From NCBI GenBank assembly GCA_011050235.1, contig DRGC01000055.1, forward strand, positions 99,533 to 163,532: a stretch of 64,000 nucleotides of DNA, written 5' to 3'. The notes under the pieces are model-generated. The model saw only the letters and a program-made list of their open reading frames with translations, searched no databases and was not told where the DNA came from. The stretch is from Phycisphaerae bacterium. Its GTDB lineage: Bacteria; Planctomycetota; Phycisphaerae; SM23-33. Both the position numbers and the translations under genes were made by a program. This document shows, one piece after another, positions 17,571 through 26,117 of the stretch (the stretch's first letter is position 1; each line of letters starts with the position of its first letter).

Positions 17571-18659
17571 GTGACCCGAAGAGAACGGTTCTTCTCGTGC
17601 ATGGCGCGCGGCGGCTATGACCGCATCCCGGTCACGCACCACTACGGAACGCCGGAGTTTCACCGCAAGTTCTACGCGCGGCTGGGCGTGGACCACGAGC
17701 AGTTCCACGACATGGTCGAGGATGTCTTCGACGGCGTCGGTCCGACCCAGACGGTCTCGCCGACGACGCGCGGGAACGTGGACGACTATCCCGACGGCGC
17801 CCACATCGGCAATTGGGGGGAGATCTACGCCCCGCAGGCCTACGGCGAGGGAGACACCGCCGGCACCTACGGCGAGGCCGCCTACCTGCCCTTTGCCGAT
17901 GTCACCGACCCGGCCGAACTGGCGGACTACCCCTGGCCGACCGCCGACTGGTTCGACGTCTCGAACGTCCGCGCCGATTGCCAAGCCATCAAGGCCCGCG
18001 GCGGCGTGGCGATGTATACGCCCTACAGCTATGACTTCATGAACAACATTGCCCGCACGCGCGGCGTCACGCAAACGATGCTCGATATCGGCCTGCGCGA
18101 TCCGGTGTTCATGCTGCTGCTGGAAAAGCGTTTCGAGTGTCATTACGAAACGGACCGGCGAGTCTTCGAGGCCGCCGACGGCGAGATCGACGTGGTCCAC
18201 TTCTGCGAGGACCTGGGCGGGCAGAACGGCCCTCTGATCAGCATGGCGACGTTCGATGAGTTGTTCGCTCCTTGCTTCAGCCGTGGGTTCGACCTGGCCC
18301 ACAAGCATGGGGCGCTAACAATGATGCACGTCTGCGGCGGGGTGCGCCCGATGATCCCGCGCCTGATCGAGATCGGCCTGGACATCCTGGACGTCGTGCA
18401 GGTGGCTGCCAGGGGGATGGACATCGAGGGCCTTCACCGCGACTTCGCCGCGGATATCGCCTTTTGCGGGTCCATGTGCGTGCAATCCATCCTGGCCCAG
18501 GGCTCGCCCGATTCGGTTCGCCAGGAGGTCCGCACGCGGCTGCGGCTGTTCGCAAAAGGCGGGCTGATCCTCGCCCCCAGCCACGACATCCAAGTTCACA
18601 CGCCGGTCGATAACGTGCTGGCCATGTACCAGGCGGCCGGGTACTTGACCGACCTATAA
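17571..18659 (+). CDS. URO-D-superfamily protein (MtaA/CmuA-like)
   Basis: A 362-residue protein with the clearest URO-D-family pattern of the four in the window: an N-terminal RRERFFSCMARGGYDRIPV, VVHFCEDLGGQNGPLISMA, then HVCGGVRPMIPRLIEIGLDI with DVVQVAARGMDIEGL, and the C-terminal segment GGLILAPSHDIQVHTPVDN. This pattern is shared with corrinoid-linked methyltransferases. A GTG start at 17571 follows a GGAG site by 6 bases. It heads the plus-strand operon. No corrinoid protein accompanies it, so its reaction is unknown; O-demethylation of a sugar is one option. Confidence 0.85.
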   Translation: MTRRERFFSCMARGGYDRIPVTHHYGTPEFHRKFYARLGVDHEQFHDMVEDVFDGVGPTQTVSPTTRGNVDDYPDGAHIGNWGEIYAPQAYGEGDTAGTYGEAAYLPFADVTDPAELADYPWPTADWFDVSNVRADCQAIKARGGVAMYTPYSYDFMNNIARTRGVTQTMLDIGLRDPVFMLLLEKRFECHYETDRRVFEAADGEIDVVHFCEDLGGQNGPLISMATFDELFAPCFSRGFDLAHKHGALTMMHVCGGVRPMIPRLIEIGLDILDVVQVAARGMDIEGLHRDFAADIAFCGSMCVQSILAQGSPDSVRQEVRTRLRLFAKGGLILAPSHDIQVHTPVDNVLAMYQAAGYLTDL

Positions 18660-18689
18660 GACGCCCGTGGCCGGACCGGCCGCCCACAG

Positions 18690-18717
18690 TTGCAGATTAG
18701 CGCGGAGGGACTACAAT
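18690..18717 (+). promoter_or_regulatory. Candidate promoter upstream of the ceramidase-like gene
   Basis: TTGCAG (18690-18695), a 16-bp spacer and TACAAT (18712-18717) precede the ATG at 18769 by about 51 bp. It could give the second half of the operon its own transcript. Confidence 0.45.
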
Positions 18718-18768
18718 CAACGTCATCACAAGCGACTTGTTTCAGATTCACCCTCTCCTGGAGTGTTG

Positions 18769-20217
18769 ATGAAAACTCAAATCATAGCGGGCGCCTGCCT
18801 GCTTATTGTGGCGACTGCTGTGTGGGCGGTGCTGCAACGCTATCAGTCGGCCGCTGTTTCGGATAAGGGAATCGCCATGACGCAGTCCGAGAATACCGGC
18901 CCGACAATGAAGGCAGGTGCGAGTCAACGTGACATCACCCCGCCGGTGGGCGAAATCATCTATCAGCCGCCAAGGCCAAGTGTCGGCGTTAACGATCCGC
19001 TGCAGCTCGCCGTGCTGGTCATCGAGGATCGCCTTGGACAGCGCATCGGCATCATACGCTTTGACCTGCTGGGGATGAATCTCGAGCAGACCGAGGCCTG
19101 GCGGAAGACAGCCAAGGAGCGATTTGGCATCGATCACTTGCTGCTGAACTCCTCGCACCCTCACTCCGTGCCGTACTTCACGGGCCGTAGTGAGGAGGAC
19201 ACGCCCCATGGCCATTGGATCAACAGCGTGCAGGACAAGATCATGGAGGCATTGGCCGAGGCGGTCGACTCGCTCGGCCCGGCTCGTCTGCGTGTTGGAC
19301 GGGCCGAGACCCAGGTCGGGTACAACCGGCGCGTGATGGTCGCAGACGGTTCAGTCATCATGGCCCCCAATGCCGACGGCTCGCTCGTGCCGTGGGTGAA
19401 CGTTCTCGTGGCCGAACGGGCCGACGGCTCGCCGCTGGCGGTGCTCTTCGAACATGCCGCGCACCCCGTGATCGTGCCCGACACGAGCGGCCTGATCAGC
19501 GCCGACTATCCCGGCGGGGCCGTGGTGCGAATCCGTGAATTGCTTGGCGAGGATGTCGTGCCCCTGTTCGTTCAGGGCTGCGGAGGCGACGTCAACGCCT
19601 ATCCGCTGCGGACCACGCACGAAAATGCCGACAAGGTCGGCCGCACGCTCGGCGACGCCGTAGCCGAGGCCGTTCGAACGGCCGTCCTGATCACGGCCGA
19701 TGAGTTCACGGTGCGCGAGGTCACCCACGTCGACCTACCCAGCGCCTCGCTGCCGTCCATGGAAGACCTGGCCAAGGTGCGCAAGCACCTGGAGCGCATT
19801 CAGTCGACCGAGCCAAGCGACGAGAACAAGGGCAGGCTCGACCGGCTCGCCGAAGCCGAGGACATGGTTCGCCGCGGCGTCGAACGCGGCAAGCCGCGTC
19901 GGCTCGACGTGACCGCCATCATGCTCGGCAAGGAATGGATCCTGGTCGCCCTGCCGCACGAGATGTTCAGCGAATACGAGTTGTGGGTTGATGCCAACGC
20001 CCCATTCGAACACAACATGACGCTGGCCTACACCAACTTCGGCCAGGGCTACATTGCCGACGACGCGTCGCTGGCGATGGGCCCCAAGGGCGGCTACGAA
20101 GCGGGCAAGCTGCCGCTCTGGTGGGCGTGCGGCGCGCTGAGCGAATGGTTCGGCCCGCCGGAAGTCGGCGCCGAAATCATCATCAAGAAAGCCATCGCCT
20201 CGCTGTGGGAAGAATAA
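18769..20217 (+). CDS. Neutral/alkaline ceramidase N-terminal domain-like protein, membrane-anchored
   Basis: A 482-residue exported protein. An N-terminal hydrophobic segment (residues about 5-22) works as signal peptide or anchor. The remainder matches the neutral ceramidase amidase domain seen in many Planctomycetota proteins: AGASQRDITPPVG, LLLNSSHPHSVPYF, LFEHAAHPVIVP, FVQGCGGDVNAYPL. The His pairs and GGDVN are zinc-site-like elements of the family. True ceramide hydrolysis is unproven; in glycan loci these proteins may be general amidases or esterases. A second copy lies at 30621-31853. The ATG at 18769 is chosen because upstream residues are not signal-like. Confidence 0.8.
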   Translation: MKTQIIAGACLLIVATAVWAVLQRYQSAAVSDKGIAMTQSENTGPTMKAGASQRDITPPVGEIIYQPPRPSVGVNDPLQLAVLVIEDRLGQRIGIIRFDLLGMNLEQTEAWRKTAKERFGIDHLLLNSSHPHSVPYFTGRSEEDTPHGHWINSVQDKIMEALAEAVDSLGPARLRVGRAETQVGYNRRVMVADGSVIMAPNADGSLVPWVNVLVAERADGSPLAVLFEHAAHPVIVPDTSGLISADYPGGAVVRIRELLGEDVVPLFVQGCGGDVNAYPLRTTHENADKVGRTLGDAVAEAVRTAVLITADEFTVREVTHVDLPSASLPSMEDLAKVRKHLERIQSTEPSDENKGRLDRLAEAEDMVRRGVERGKPRRLDVTAIMLGKEWILVALPHEMFSEYELWVDANAPFEHNMTLAYTNFGQGYIADDASLAMGPKGGYEAGKLPLWWACGALSEWFGPPEVGAEIIIKKAIASLWEE

Positions 20218-20250
20218 AGGACACGCCCACCTTACCGGCAGGAGCCTACT

Positions 20251-20979
20251 ATGGGACAACTCGCGGACAAAATCGCGATCGTGACAGGAGCGGGACGGGG
20301 AATCGGACGGTCCGTGGCGGAGCACTTTGCGGCCGAAGGGGCCACCGTCATCGCCACGGCCCGAACGGCGAAAGAACTGGACGAGCTCGCAGCGGAAATG
20401 AAAGAGGCCTCCGGTGAGGCCATTCCGCTGCCCGGTGATATCACAGATGAGCCGTTCGTGGAGAAGTTGTTCGACGAGGTCCGCCAGCGCTTCGGCCGGT
20501 TGGACATCCTTGTCAATAACGCCGGGATTGCGCCGCATGGCCCCGTGGAGACGTTGGCGGTCGAGGATGTCCGCAAATGCCTGGAACTCAACATTGTCGC
20601 CGCCTTCAACTGCATGAGTCATGCGGTGCGCTTCATGAAGGAAACCGGCGATGTCGGCAAGATCATCAACATCGGCTCGGTGCGTTCCCACTGGACCGAA
20701 GGCGGCGACGGCGGGGCCTACAACGCCAGCAAGGCCGGCCTGCGCAGCATGACCGAATCGGTGGCGCGTCAGCTCCACGGGTCGGGCTCGCAGATCGCCG
20801 TCAGCCTCGTATGTCCGGGCGTGGTCGATACGACATTGACGAATCCGAAACGTGAAGACGCCACCGGCTGGCTGCGAGTGGAGCATATCGCGCGGTCCGT
20901 GCTGCACGTAGCCACAGCCCCGCCGGATGTGAACGTTTTCGATGTCGTCGTGATTCCGATGGCCCAGGCGCCTTGGTGA
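20251..20979 (+). CDS. Short-chain dehydrogenase/reductase (SDR)
   Basis: A classical 242-residue SDR: TGAGRGIG cofactor loop (residues about 12-19), LVNNAG, catalytic Ser in NIGSVRSHW and YNASK (Tyr/Lys pair), and CPGVVDT after the active site. It reduces or oxidises a sugar or hydroxy-acid carbonyl with NAD(P). It follows the ceramidase-like gene by 33 bp and precedes the epimerase by 7 bp in the same operon. Confidence 0.92.
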   Translation: MGQLADKIAIVTGAGRGIGRSVAEHFAAEGATVIATARTAKELDELAAEMKEASGEAIPLPGDITDEPFVEKLFDEVRQRFGRLDILVNNAGIAPHGPVETLAVEDVRKCLELNIVAAFNCMSHAVRFMKETGDVGKIINIGSVRSHWTEGGDGGAYNASKAGLRSMTESVARQLHGSGSQIAVSLVCPGVVDTTLTNPKREDATGWLRVEHIARSVLHVATAPPDVNVFDVVVIPMAQAPW

Positions 20980-20986
20980 GATAACT

Positions 20987-21898
20987 ATGAGCAACAGCAA
21001 CGCAACCACCGTTCTTGTAACAGGCGCGGCCGGGCATCTCGGCAGTCATCTTGTTCCGATGCTCGCGGGGGAAGGCTTCGATGTGCGCGGCCTGGACATG
21101 GCCCCGCCGGCTGCGCCGCTGCTCGACGAATGCGCCTTCACTCAGGCCGATTTGTCGGATCGCGATGCGCTGCGCGAAGCGCTGCGAGGCGTGGACCTTG
21201 TCGTGCACACGGCGTCTCTGCATCCGTGGAAGACCTACACGGACGACCAGTACATCGACGCCAACGTCAAAGGCACATGGAGCCTGTATGCCCTGGCCGC
21301 CGAGTTGGGCATCGGCCGCATCGCGCTGACCAGTAGCATCGCCGCGATCGGCTACGGCCAGATCTCGATGGACGACTGGCCCATTCGTGAGGACTCCCTG
21401 TTCCCCCTTAGTGACATCTACAGCTACACCAAGTATACGCAGGAGACAATCGCCCGCTTGCGCGCGGGCGCCGGCGAGGTCCGCACCTTCGCGCTCCGCC
21501 CGCCCGCCTTCATGCCGAGAAACGAACTGGACACGTGCCTATCCATGATCGGATCGTTCTGCGTGGTCGACGACATCGCCAACGCCCACGTCGCGGCCGT
21601 ACGCGTCCTGTGCGGCCGCCAAGAGCCCGGCGGGCCGGTGGAAGACTTCGAAGCGTTCAATACCGTCAACCGACTGCCTTACACGGCCGAGATGTGTCGC
21701 GAAGCGGGCGGCGACCCAAATCGCCTGGCCCAGCAATGCTGGCCCGACGCCTACGACTGGCTGGTCGCCAATGGCTACTCGGGCGAGTGGATCGGTCCGG
21801 CCTACGACATCTCCAAGGCTAAGCGCATCCTCGGCTGGGAGCCGGCGTTCAACTTCGAGCAAGCCCACGCCGCCTTGGCCGGGAGGTCTGATGCATAA
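20987..21898 (+). CDS. NAD-dependent epimerase/dehydratase family protein (extended SDR)
   Basis: A 303-residue extended SDR with TGAAGHLG near the N-terminus (residues about 12-19), a LTSSIAAIGYG catalytic Ser region and YSYTK as the YxxxK pair. The C-terminus SKAKRILGWEPAFNFEQA is typical of nucleotide-sugar or uronate epimerases and dehydrogenases. With the SDR and FAD enzyme nearby it probably rearranges a released sugar. Its stop overlaps the start of the next gene by 8 bp. Confidence 0.88.
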   Translation: MSNSNATTVLVTGAAGHLGSHLVPMLAGEGFDVRGLDMAPPAAPLLDECAFTQADLSDRDALREALRGVDLVVHTASLHPWKTYTDDQYIDANVKGTWSLYALAAELGIGRIALTSSIAAIGYGQISMDDWPIREDSLFPLSDIYSYTKYTQETIARLRAGAGEVRTFALRPPAFMPRNELDTCLSMIGSFCVVDDIANAHVAAVRVLCGRQEPGGPVEDFEAFNTVNRLPYTAEMCREAGGDPNRLAQQCWPDAYDWLVANGYSGEWIGPAYDISKAKRILGWEPAFNFEQAHAALAGRSDA

Positions 21899-23174
21899 AG
21901 ACGGACAGACGATGACGCCCAGCCTGTTTGACGTGAGAGCCAACGACCTCTCCAGCGAAGGGGTCCCCGTGATCAGGCCCTGGAAGCGTATTGCGCTCGA
22001 TCCCGATTACGCCGGGGCGTGGATTGTCGCCGGCGACGTGGACGGCGACGGCCAGGTGGAGATCGTCAGCGCGAAGAACTTTGATGCCGACGACGTTCAC
22101 TACACCAGTTCGGTCATCGTCCACCGGCTGGATGGGAGCGTTCTGTGGCGATGGGGCGATCCCGCCGGGGGCCGCAACACACTGCACCACGACGTGGCCT
22201 GTCAAATCCACGATTGGGACGGCGACGGGCGGAACGAGGTCGTCGTCGCGACCAAGGACGCCGTCGTTGAACTGGACGGCGCGACCGGCCGGGAGAAGCA
22301 TCGCTTTCCCATTCCCCCCGACTCAGCCGACTGCATCGTGTTCGCGAATCTGTCAGGCGGTGACCGGGCGAGCGAGGTGCTCGTCAAGACCCGCTATGGT
22401 CAGATATGGGCCTTCACCCGCGACGGGGAGCTGCTGTGGACCATCGAAGAGCCGGCCGGCTACGGCACGGCCCACCAGCCGCGTCCGATGGATATCGACG
22501 GCGACGGGCGAGACGAGATCATGGCCGGCTACGCCATGCTCAACCCCGACGGCACGAGTCGCTGGGACCTAGCCGTCGGCAAGCTGTCGATCGAGCCAGG
22601 CCACCTGGATTGCGTCCGCGTCTTTGAGATGGGCAAGACGCCAAGGGATTCCCGCCTGGCCCTGACGCTTTGCACGGGCTACTGCGTGGCCATGATCGAT
22701 GGGGACGGCGGCCCAGTCTGGTCGGTGACCGGCCATCATTTTGAATCGATCGATGTCGGCAAGGTCTGCGCGGATGTGCCGGGCAAGCAGGTCGTGGTCG
22801 ACATCGATCACCGCGAGGTAGGCTATAGTCCCTTGTGGGTGCTGGATGATCGGGGCAACCTGCTGGGCCAGATCATCACCGACGGCAGCCGGCATCATAT
22901 GCTTGTCGACTGGTTCGGCGGCGGCCTCGACTCGATCGTGATGGGAACGGCCGCAGCGATGTTCGACGGCCACGGCCAAAAGGTCGGCGTCTTCGACGTG
23001 CCCGCGGCTGAAATCGGTAGGTGCGCCAAAGGCGACATGACGGGCGACGGCCGGGTGGACCTGGTTTTCTGGGCCGACCCCGCCTCGGAGGTCTGCATCT
23101 TCGCCAATAAAATGGGCGCCAAGCCCAACGCCCCGCTCCCCTTGGGAACCGGCACAAACTTCACGCTGTATTGA
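21891..23174 (+). CDS. FG-GAP/VCBS repeat beta-propeller protein, rhamnogalacturonan-lyase-like
   Basis: A 427-residue protein of repeated calcium-binding blades (AGDVDGDGQVEIVSAK, IHDWDGDGRNEVVVATKD, MDIDGDGRDEIMAGY, KGDMTGDGRVDLVF). The blade order and HRLDGSVLWRWG recall PL11 rhamnogalacturonan lyases, but the PL11 N-terminal Fn3-like domain is absent, so a lyase role is only possible. No signal peptide. The ATG at 21891 has GGGAGG directly upstream and overlaps the previous gene; the longer open frame is not supported. Confidence 0.75.
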   Translation: MHKDGQTMTPSLFDVRANDLSSEGVPVIRPWKRIALDPDYAGAWIVAGDVDGDGQVEIVSAKNFDADDVHYTSSVIVHRLDGSVLWRWGDPAGGRNTLHHDVACQIHDWDGDGRNEVVVATKDAVVELDGATGREKHRFPIPPDSADCIVFANLSGGDRASEVLVKTRYGQIWAFTRDGELLWTIEEPAGYGTAHQPRPMDIDGDGRDEIMAGYAMLNPDGTSRWDLAVGKLSIEPGHLDCVRVFEMGKTPRDSRLALTLCTGYCVAMIDGDGGPVWSVTGHHFESIDVGKVCADVPGKQVVVDIDHREVGYSPLWVLDDRGNLLGQIITDGSRHHMLVDWFGGGLDSIVMGTAAAMFDGHGQKVGVFDVPAAEIGRCAKGDMTGDGRVDLVFWADPASEVCIFANKMGAKPNAPLPLGTGTNFTLY

Positions 23175-23201
23175 CCGCGACACGACACACGGACGCATTC
23201 C

Positions 23202-24599
23202 ATGACCAAGACACTGACAACGCTGCAAAGGGAAGCTCCCGTCCTGCTGGACTGCGACGTCCTCGTTCTCGGGGCCGGCATGAGCGGCTTCGCCGCGGCT
23301 GTCTCCGCAGCCCGTGCAGGCGTCGACACCGTTCTGGTCGAGAAGAACCACTTCCCCGGCGGCGTCTCGACAAGCGGTCTCATGTGCAGCATCGGCAACT
23401 ACTTCGTTACCCGCGACGGCACGAAAGTCACGACCGGCCTGCCGGTGGAACTCATCGACCGCCTCGTCGCTGAGGGCGGGACCATGCCGGACTACCGCAG
23501 ACCGACCCAGCCGCAGATCCCCAACGATCCCGAAGTTGTCAAACGCGTCATGATCAAGATGCTTCGGGAGTCCAACGTGAGAACCCTCTACGGGTCCCTC
23601 CTGTGCGATGTGCTCATGGCTGGCGGCGCGGTCGAGGCCGGCCTCTTCCATGCGCGCGACCAGCTCTTCGCGGTGACGGCCCGCCAATTCGTCGATGCCT
23701 CCGGCGATCTCAGCATCATCGGCAGGGCCGGCGGCCAGTATGACGAGAAGGACGACGGCTCGACGCTGCTGAATCGGATGGCGAACGTCGATCTCGATAA
23801 GACCATCGACTGGATCGAGCAGAACCCGGACAGCTACTTACCCCAATGCGATGTCCCCACGTCGCTGGCCGACACGATCCGGAACTGGCGGGAGTATGGC
23901 GTCTTCCATCTTCCTCACGGCGGCGGGAAAGCCATCGGCGTCGTCCGAGATGCGCTGGCATCCGGCGAGTACGCCGAGCAGTTCGGGACCCGCGCGGAGA
24001 ACCTGGCCTGCTTCGGGCTCTTCTCCGCGCGCTGCAACAGAGGAACCGTGCTGATCAACTCCAACTGGTTCTATGGCGACTGCTACGATGTCATCGCCGA
24101 AAGCGAGCGCGAGGAAGAAGGCCGACTGCTGGCGGAGATGCAGGCTGAGTTCCTCATCAAGCACTTCCCCGGCTTCGAGAACGCCTACCTTCTGGAAACG
24201 GCATCGGAAATCGGACACCGGATCTCCAGGACCTTCGTCGGCAAGAGCAGGCTAAGCGCCGACGATTTCGAAGACGGCAAGCGTTTTCCGGACGTCGTCG
24301 GCCTGGTGACCGAGGTCGACCGAAGAACCAAGCCGTTCGGCCTGCTCCGCAAAGCGGGAAACATCCCCCTCAGCATCCTGCTCGGCGACAAGCCGCCCAA
24401 TGTCATCGTCGGCTCGGCCAAGAACCCCTGCACGCAGCGCCCCGGCATGATCCGCGGCCAGGCCGGCTGCCTGGTGATCGGTCGCGCAGCCGGCATCGCC
24501 GCCGCCGAGGCGACAAAGCAAGCCGTCCCCGTTAATGCGGTCGATATCGGTCCGGTCCAGGCCGAGCTGCGGCGACAGGATGTGGTGCTGGAGATATGA
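23202..24599 (+). CDS. FAD-dependent oxidoreductase (FAD_oxidored family)
   Basis: A 465-residue flavoprotein. VLVLGAGMSGFAAAVSAARA near the N-terminus is the FAD dinucleotide fold, followed by EKNHFPGGVSTSGLM and FVDASGDLSIIGRAGG, characteristic of the PF12831 group common in Planctomycetota. The C-terminal part (IRGQAGCLVIGRAAGIAAA) closes the FAD domain. It probably oxidises or isomerises a sugar or cyclitol; the electron acceptor is unknown. It sits 27 bp after the propeller gene and shares an ATGA overlap with the next gene. Confidence 0.88.
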   Translation: MTKTLTTLQREAPVLLDCDVLVLGAGMSGFAAAVSAARAGVDTVLVEKNHFPGGVSTSGLMCSIGNYFVTRDGTKVTTGLPVELIDRLVAEGGTMPDYRRPTQPQIPNDPEVVKRVMIKMLRESNVRTLYGSLLCDVLMAGGAVEAGLFHARDQLFAVTARQFVDASGDLSIIGRAGGQYDEKDDGSTLLNRMANVDLDKTIDWIEQNPDSYLPQCDVPTSLADTIRNWREYGVFHLPHGGGKAIGVVRDALASGEYAEQFGTRAENLACFGLFSARCNRGTVLINSNWFYGDCYDVIAESEREEEGRLLAEMQAEFLIKHFPGFENAYLLETASEIGHRISRTFVGKSRLSADDFEDGKRFPDVVGLVTEVDRRTKPFGLLRKAGNIPLSILLGDKPPNVIVGSAKNPCTQRPGMIRGQAGCLVIGRAAGIAAAEATKQAVPVNAVDIGPVQAELRRQDVVLEI

Positions 24600-26083
24600 C
24601 ATCGATGCCCCATCAGGACCCCCACCGCTTCTCGACGTTGATCGAGGCCCAGGGGGTGCGGGATCTGCTGGCTACGGACGACGGTATCGACGCCGCCATC
24701 GACTGGTGCCGGCGACAGGCTGTGACCAAGGTGTACGTCGAGACTTTTCGTAGCGGCTATCTGGCGGACCGTGAAACGCTGCGTCACGTAAGGGATCGAT
24801 TCCGAGGCGCCGGCTTGGAAGTGTCCGGGTGCGTGACGACGACGGTGGTCGGCAAGCAGTCGACCGGTTGGAATATCATTGCCTGCTACACCGACCCGCA
24901 GACGCAGGACCGACTTGGCGAGATATTCGGGTTCACGGCCGAGCTGTTCGACGAGATCATGATCGACGACTTCTGGTTCACGGACTGCGAGTGCGCCGAG
25001 TGCGACAGCGCGCGACAGTCCAAGACGGTCCGTATCGGCGACAAGAGCTATCCCGCGGCCGGCGATACGTGGGCCGATTACCGTTGCGAGTTGATGGTCC
25101 ATCTGGCGAGGGAGCGGATCCTGGCGCCCGCCAAGCGAGCCAACCCGAAGGTGAGATTGATCATTAAGTTCCCCGAATGGTATGACCGCTTTCGTGAGCA
25201 AGGCTACGAGGTCGTTCGCGAGACGGCAGACTTCGACCGCATCTGGGTGGGCACGGAAACACGCGACTACGACGACGAGGAATGGGGAGGCCGGCCGCAA
25301 TACCAGGCCTACTTCATCATGAAGTGGCTGGGCGGAATTGGCGGCCGGAAGTGTGGCGGCGGCTGGTACGACCCCTATGGCACGAGGGAGTCAACGTACG
25401 TGGAGCAGGCCCGGCAAACAGTACTGGCCGGGGCGGCTGAGTCGCTCCTGTTCTGCTACGGTTCGCTTCTGAAGGGGACGGGGCCCGCCAACCTGGAGGC
25501 CCTTCGATCGTGCAGGCCCGAGTTGCTGCACGTTGCCGACCAGGTCAGCCGACGGCGAGCCGTTGGCGTCGCCGCCTACATGCCGCCCAACAGTCACTGC
25601 GAGAACGAACCGCACGTGTTCGACTTCGTGGGCATGATGGGCCTGCCATTGGCGCCGTGTCATGAGTTTCCCGAGGACGCTGAGGCGGCGCTGTTCTCCG
25701 CACACGCGCTGAAAGATCCTGAACTCCCTCAGCGGCTGTCGAAACTGATCGCTCGCGGCGCGGCCGTGCTTGTTACGGACGGCCTGGCTCAGCGGCTGGT
25801 CGGGCGGGCGGCCCTGGACGCTTCGAACGTCAGCGTCTTGCCGGTTAAGGGTGACCCCAAGTCACTCCTGGACCTGCCGCAGGCCGACCTGGATGCAATC
25901 CGCCAGCCGCTACTAGCGCCGCTGGGCCGAACGTTGCAGGCCCCTAATCGGGTATCGCTGTATCTGTTCGCCGATGGGAGCTGGGTCGTTGAGAACTTCA
26001 ACGACCAGGCTGTGACCGTGGCGCTGGATGGCGTCGAAATGGCCGTGGCTGGCCGTGGCTGGCTTTACGAATGGCAACCCTAG
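24596..26083 (+). CDS. Uncharacterised TIM-barrel protein, glycosidase-like
   Basis: A protein of up to 495 residues. The N-terminal half looks like a glycoside-hydrolase barrel (VTKVYVETFRSGYLADRETL; FDEIMIDDFWFTDCECAECD; DRIWVGTETRDYDD; ESLLFCYGSLL). The C-terminal part resembles the beta-galactosidase trimerisation-like and C-terminal beta domains. The DDFWF-CxC pattern recalls barrels with a metal- or carboxylate-lined pocket, but I do not recognise a family. It starts as ATGA overlap at 24596; a second ATG at 24605 is possible. It ends the operon, convergent with the heparinase-like gene 34 bp away. Confidence 0.7.
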   Translation: MTSMPHQDPHRFSTLIEAQGVRDLLATDDGIDAAIDWCRRQAVTKVYVETFRSGYLADRETLRHVRDRFRGAGLEVSGCVTTTVVGKQSTGWNIIACYTDPQTQDRLGEIFGFTAELFDEIMIDDFWFTDCECAECDSARQSKTVRIGDKSYPAAGDTWADYRCELMVHLARERILAPAKRANPKVRLIIKFPEWYDRFREQGYEVVRETADFDRIWVGTETRDYDDEEWGGRPQYQAYFIMKWLGGIGGRKCGGGWYDPYGTRESTYVEQARQTVLAGAAESLLFCYGSLLKGTGPANLEALRSCRPELLHVADQVSRRRAVGVAAYMPPNSHCENEPHVFDFVGMMGLPLAPCHEFPEDAEAALFSAHALKDPELPQRLSKLIARGAAVLVTDGLAQRLVGRAALDASNVSVLPVKGDPKSLLDLPQADLDAIRQPLLAPLGRTLQAPNRVSLYLFADGSWVVENFNDQAVTVALDGVEMAVAGRGWLYEWQP

Positions 26084-26117
26084 CGGGCGCTGCCAAACCC
26101 GTAGGGCGTGTCGTGAC

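Noticed and set aside
17249..17602. 118-residue extension of the first sulfatase, starting like a signal peptide
   Set aside because: The stretch is Pro/Ser-rich without a hydrophobic core typical of export, and the sulfatase fold begins directly after 17248.
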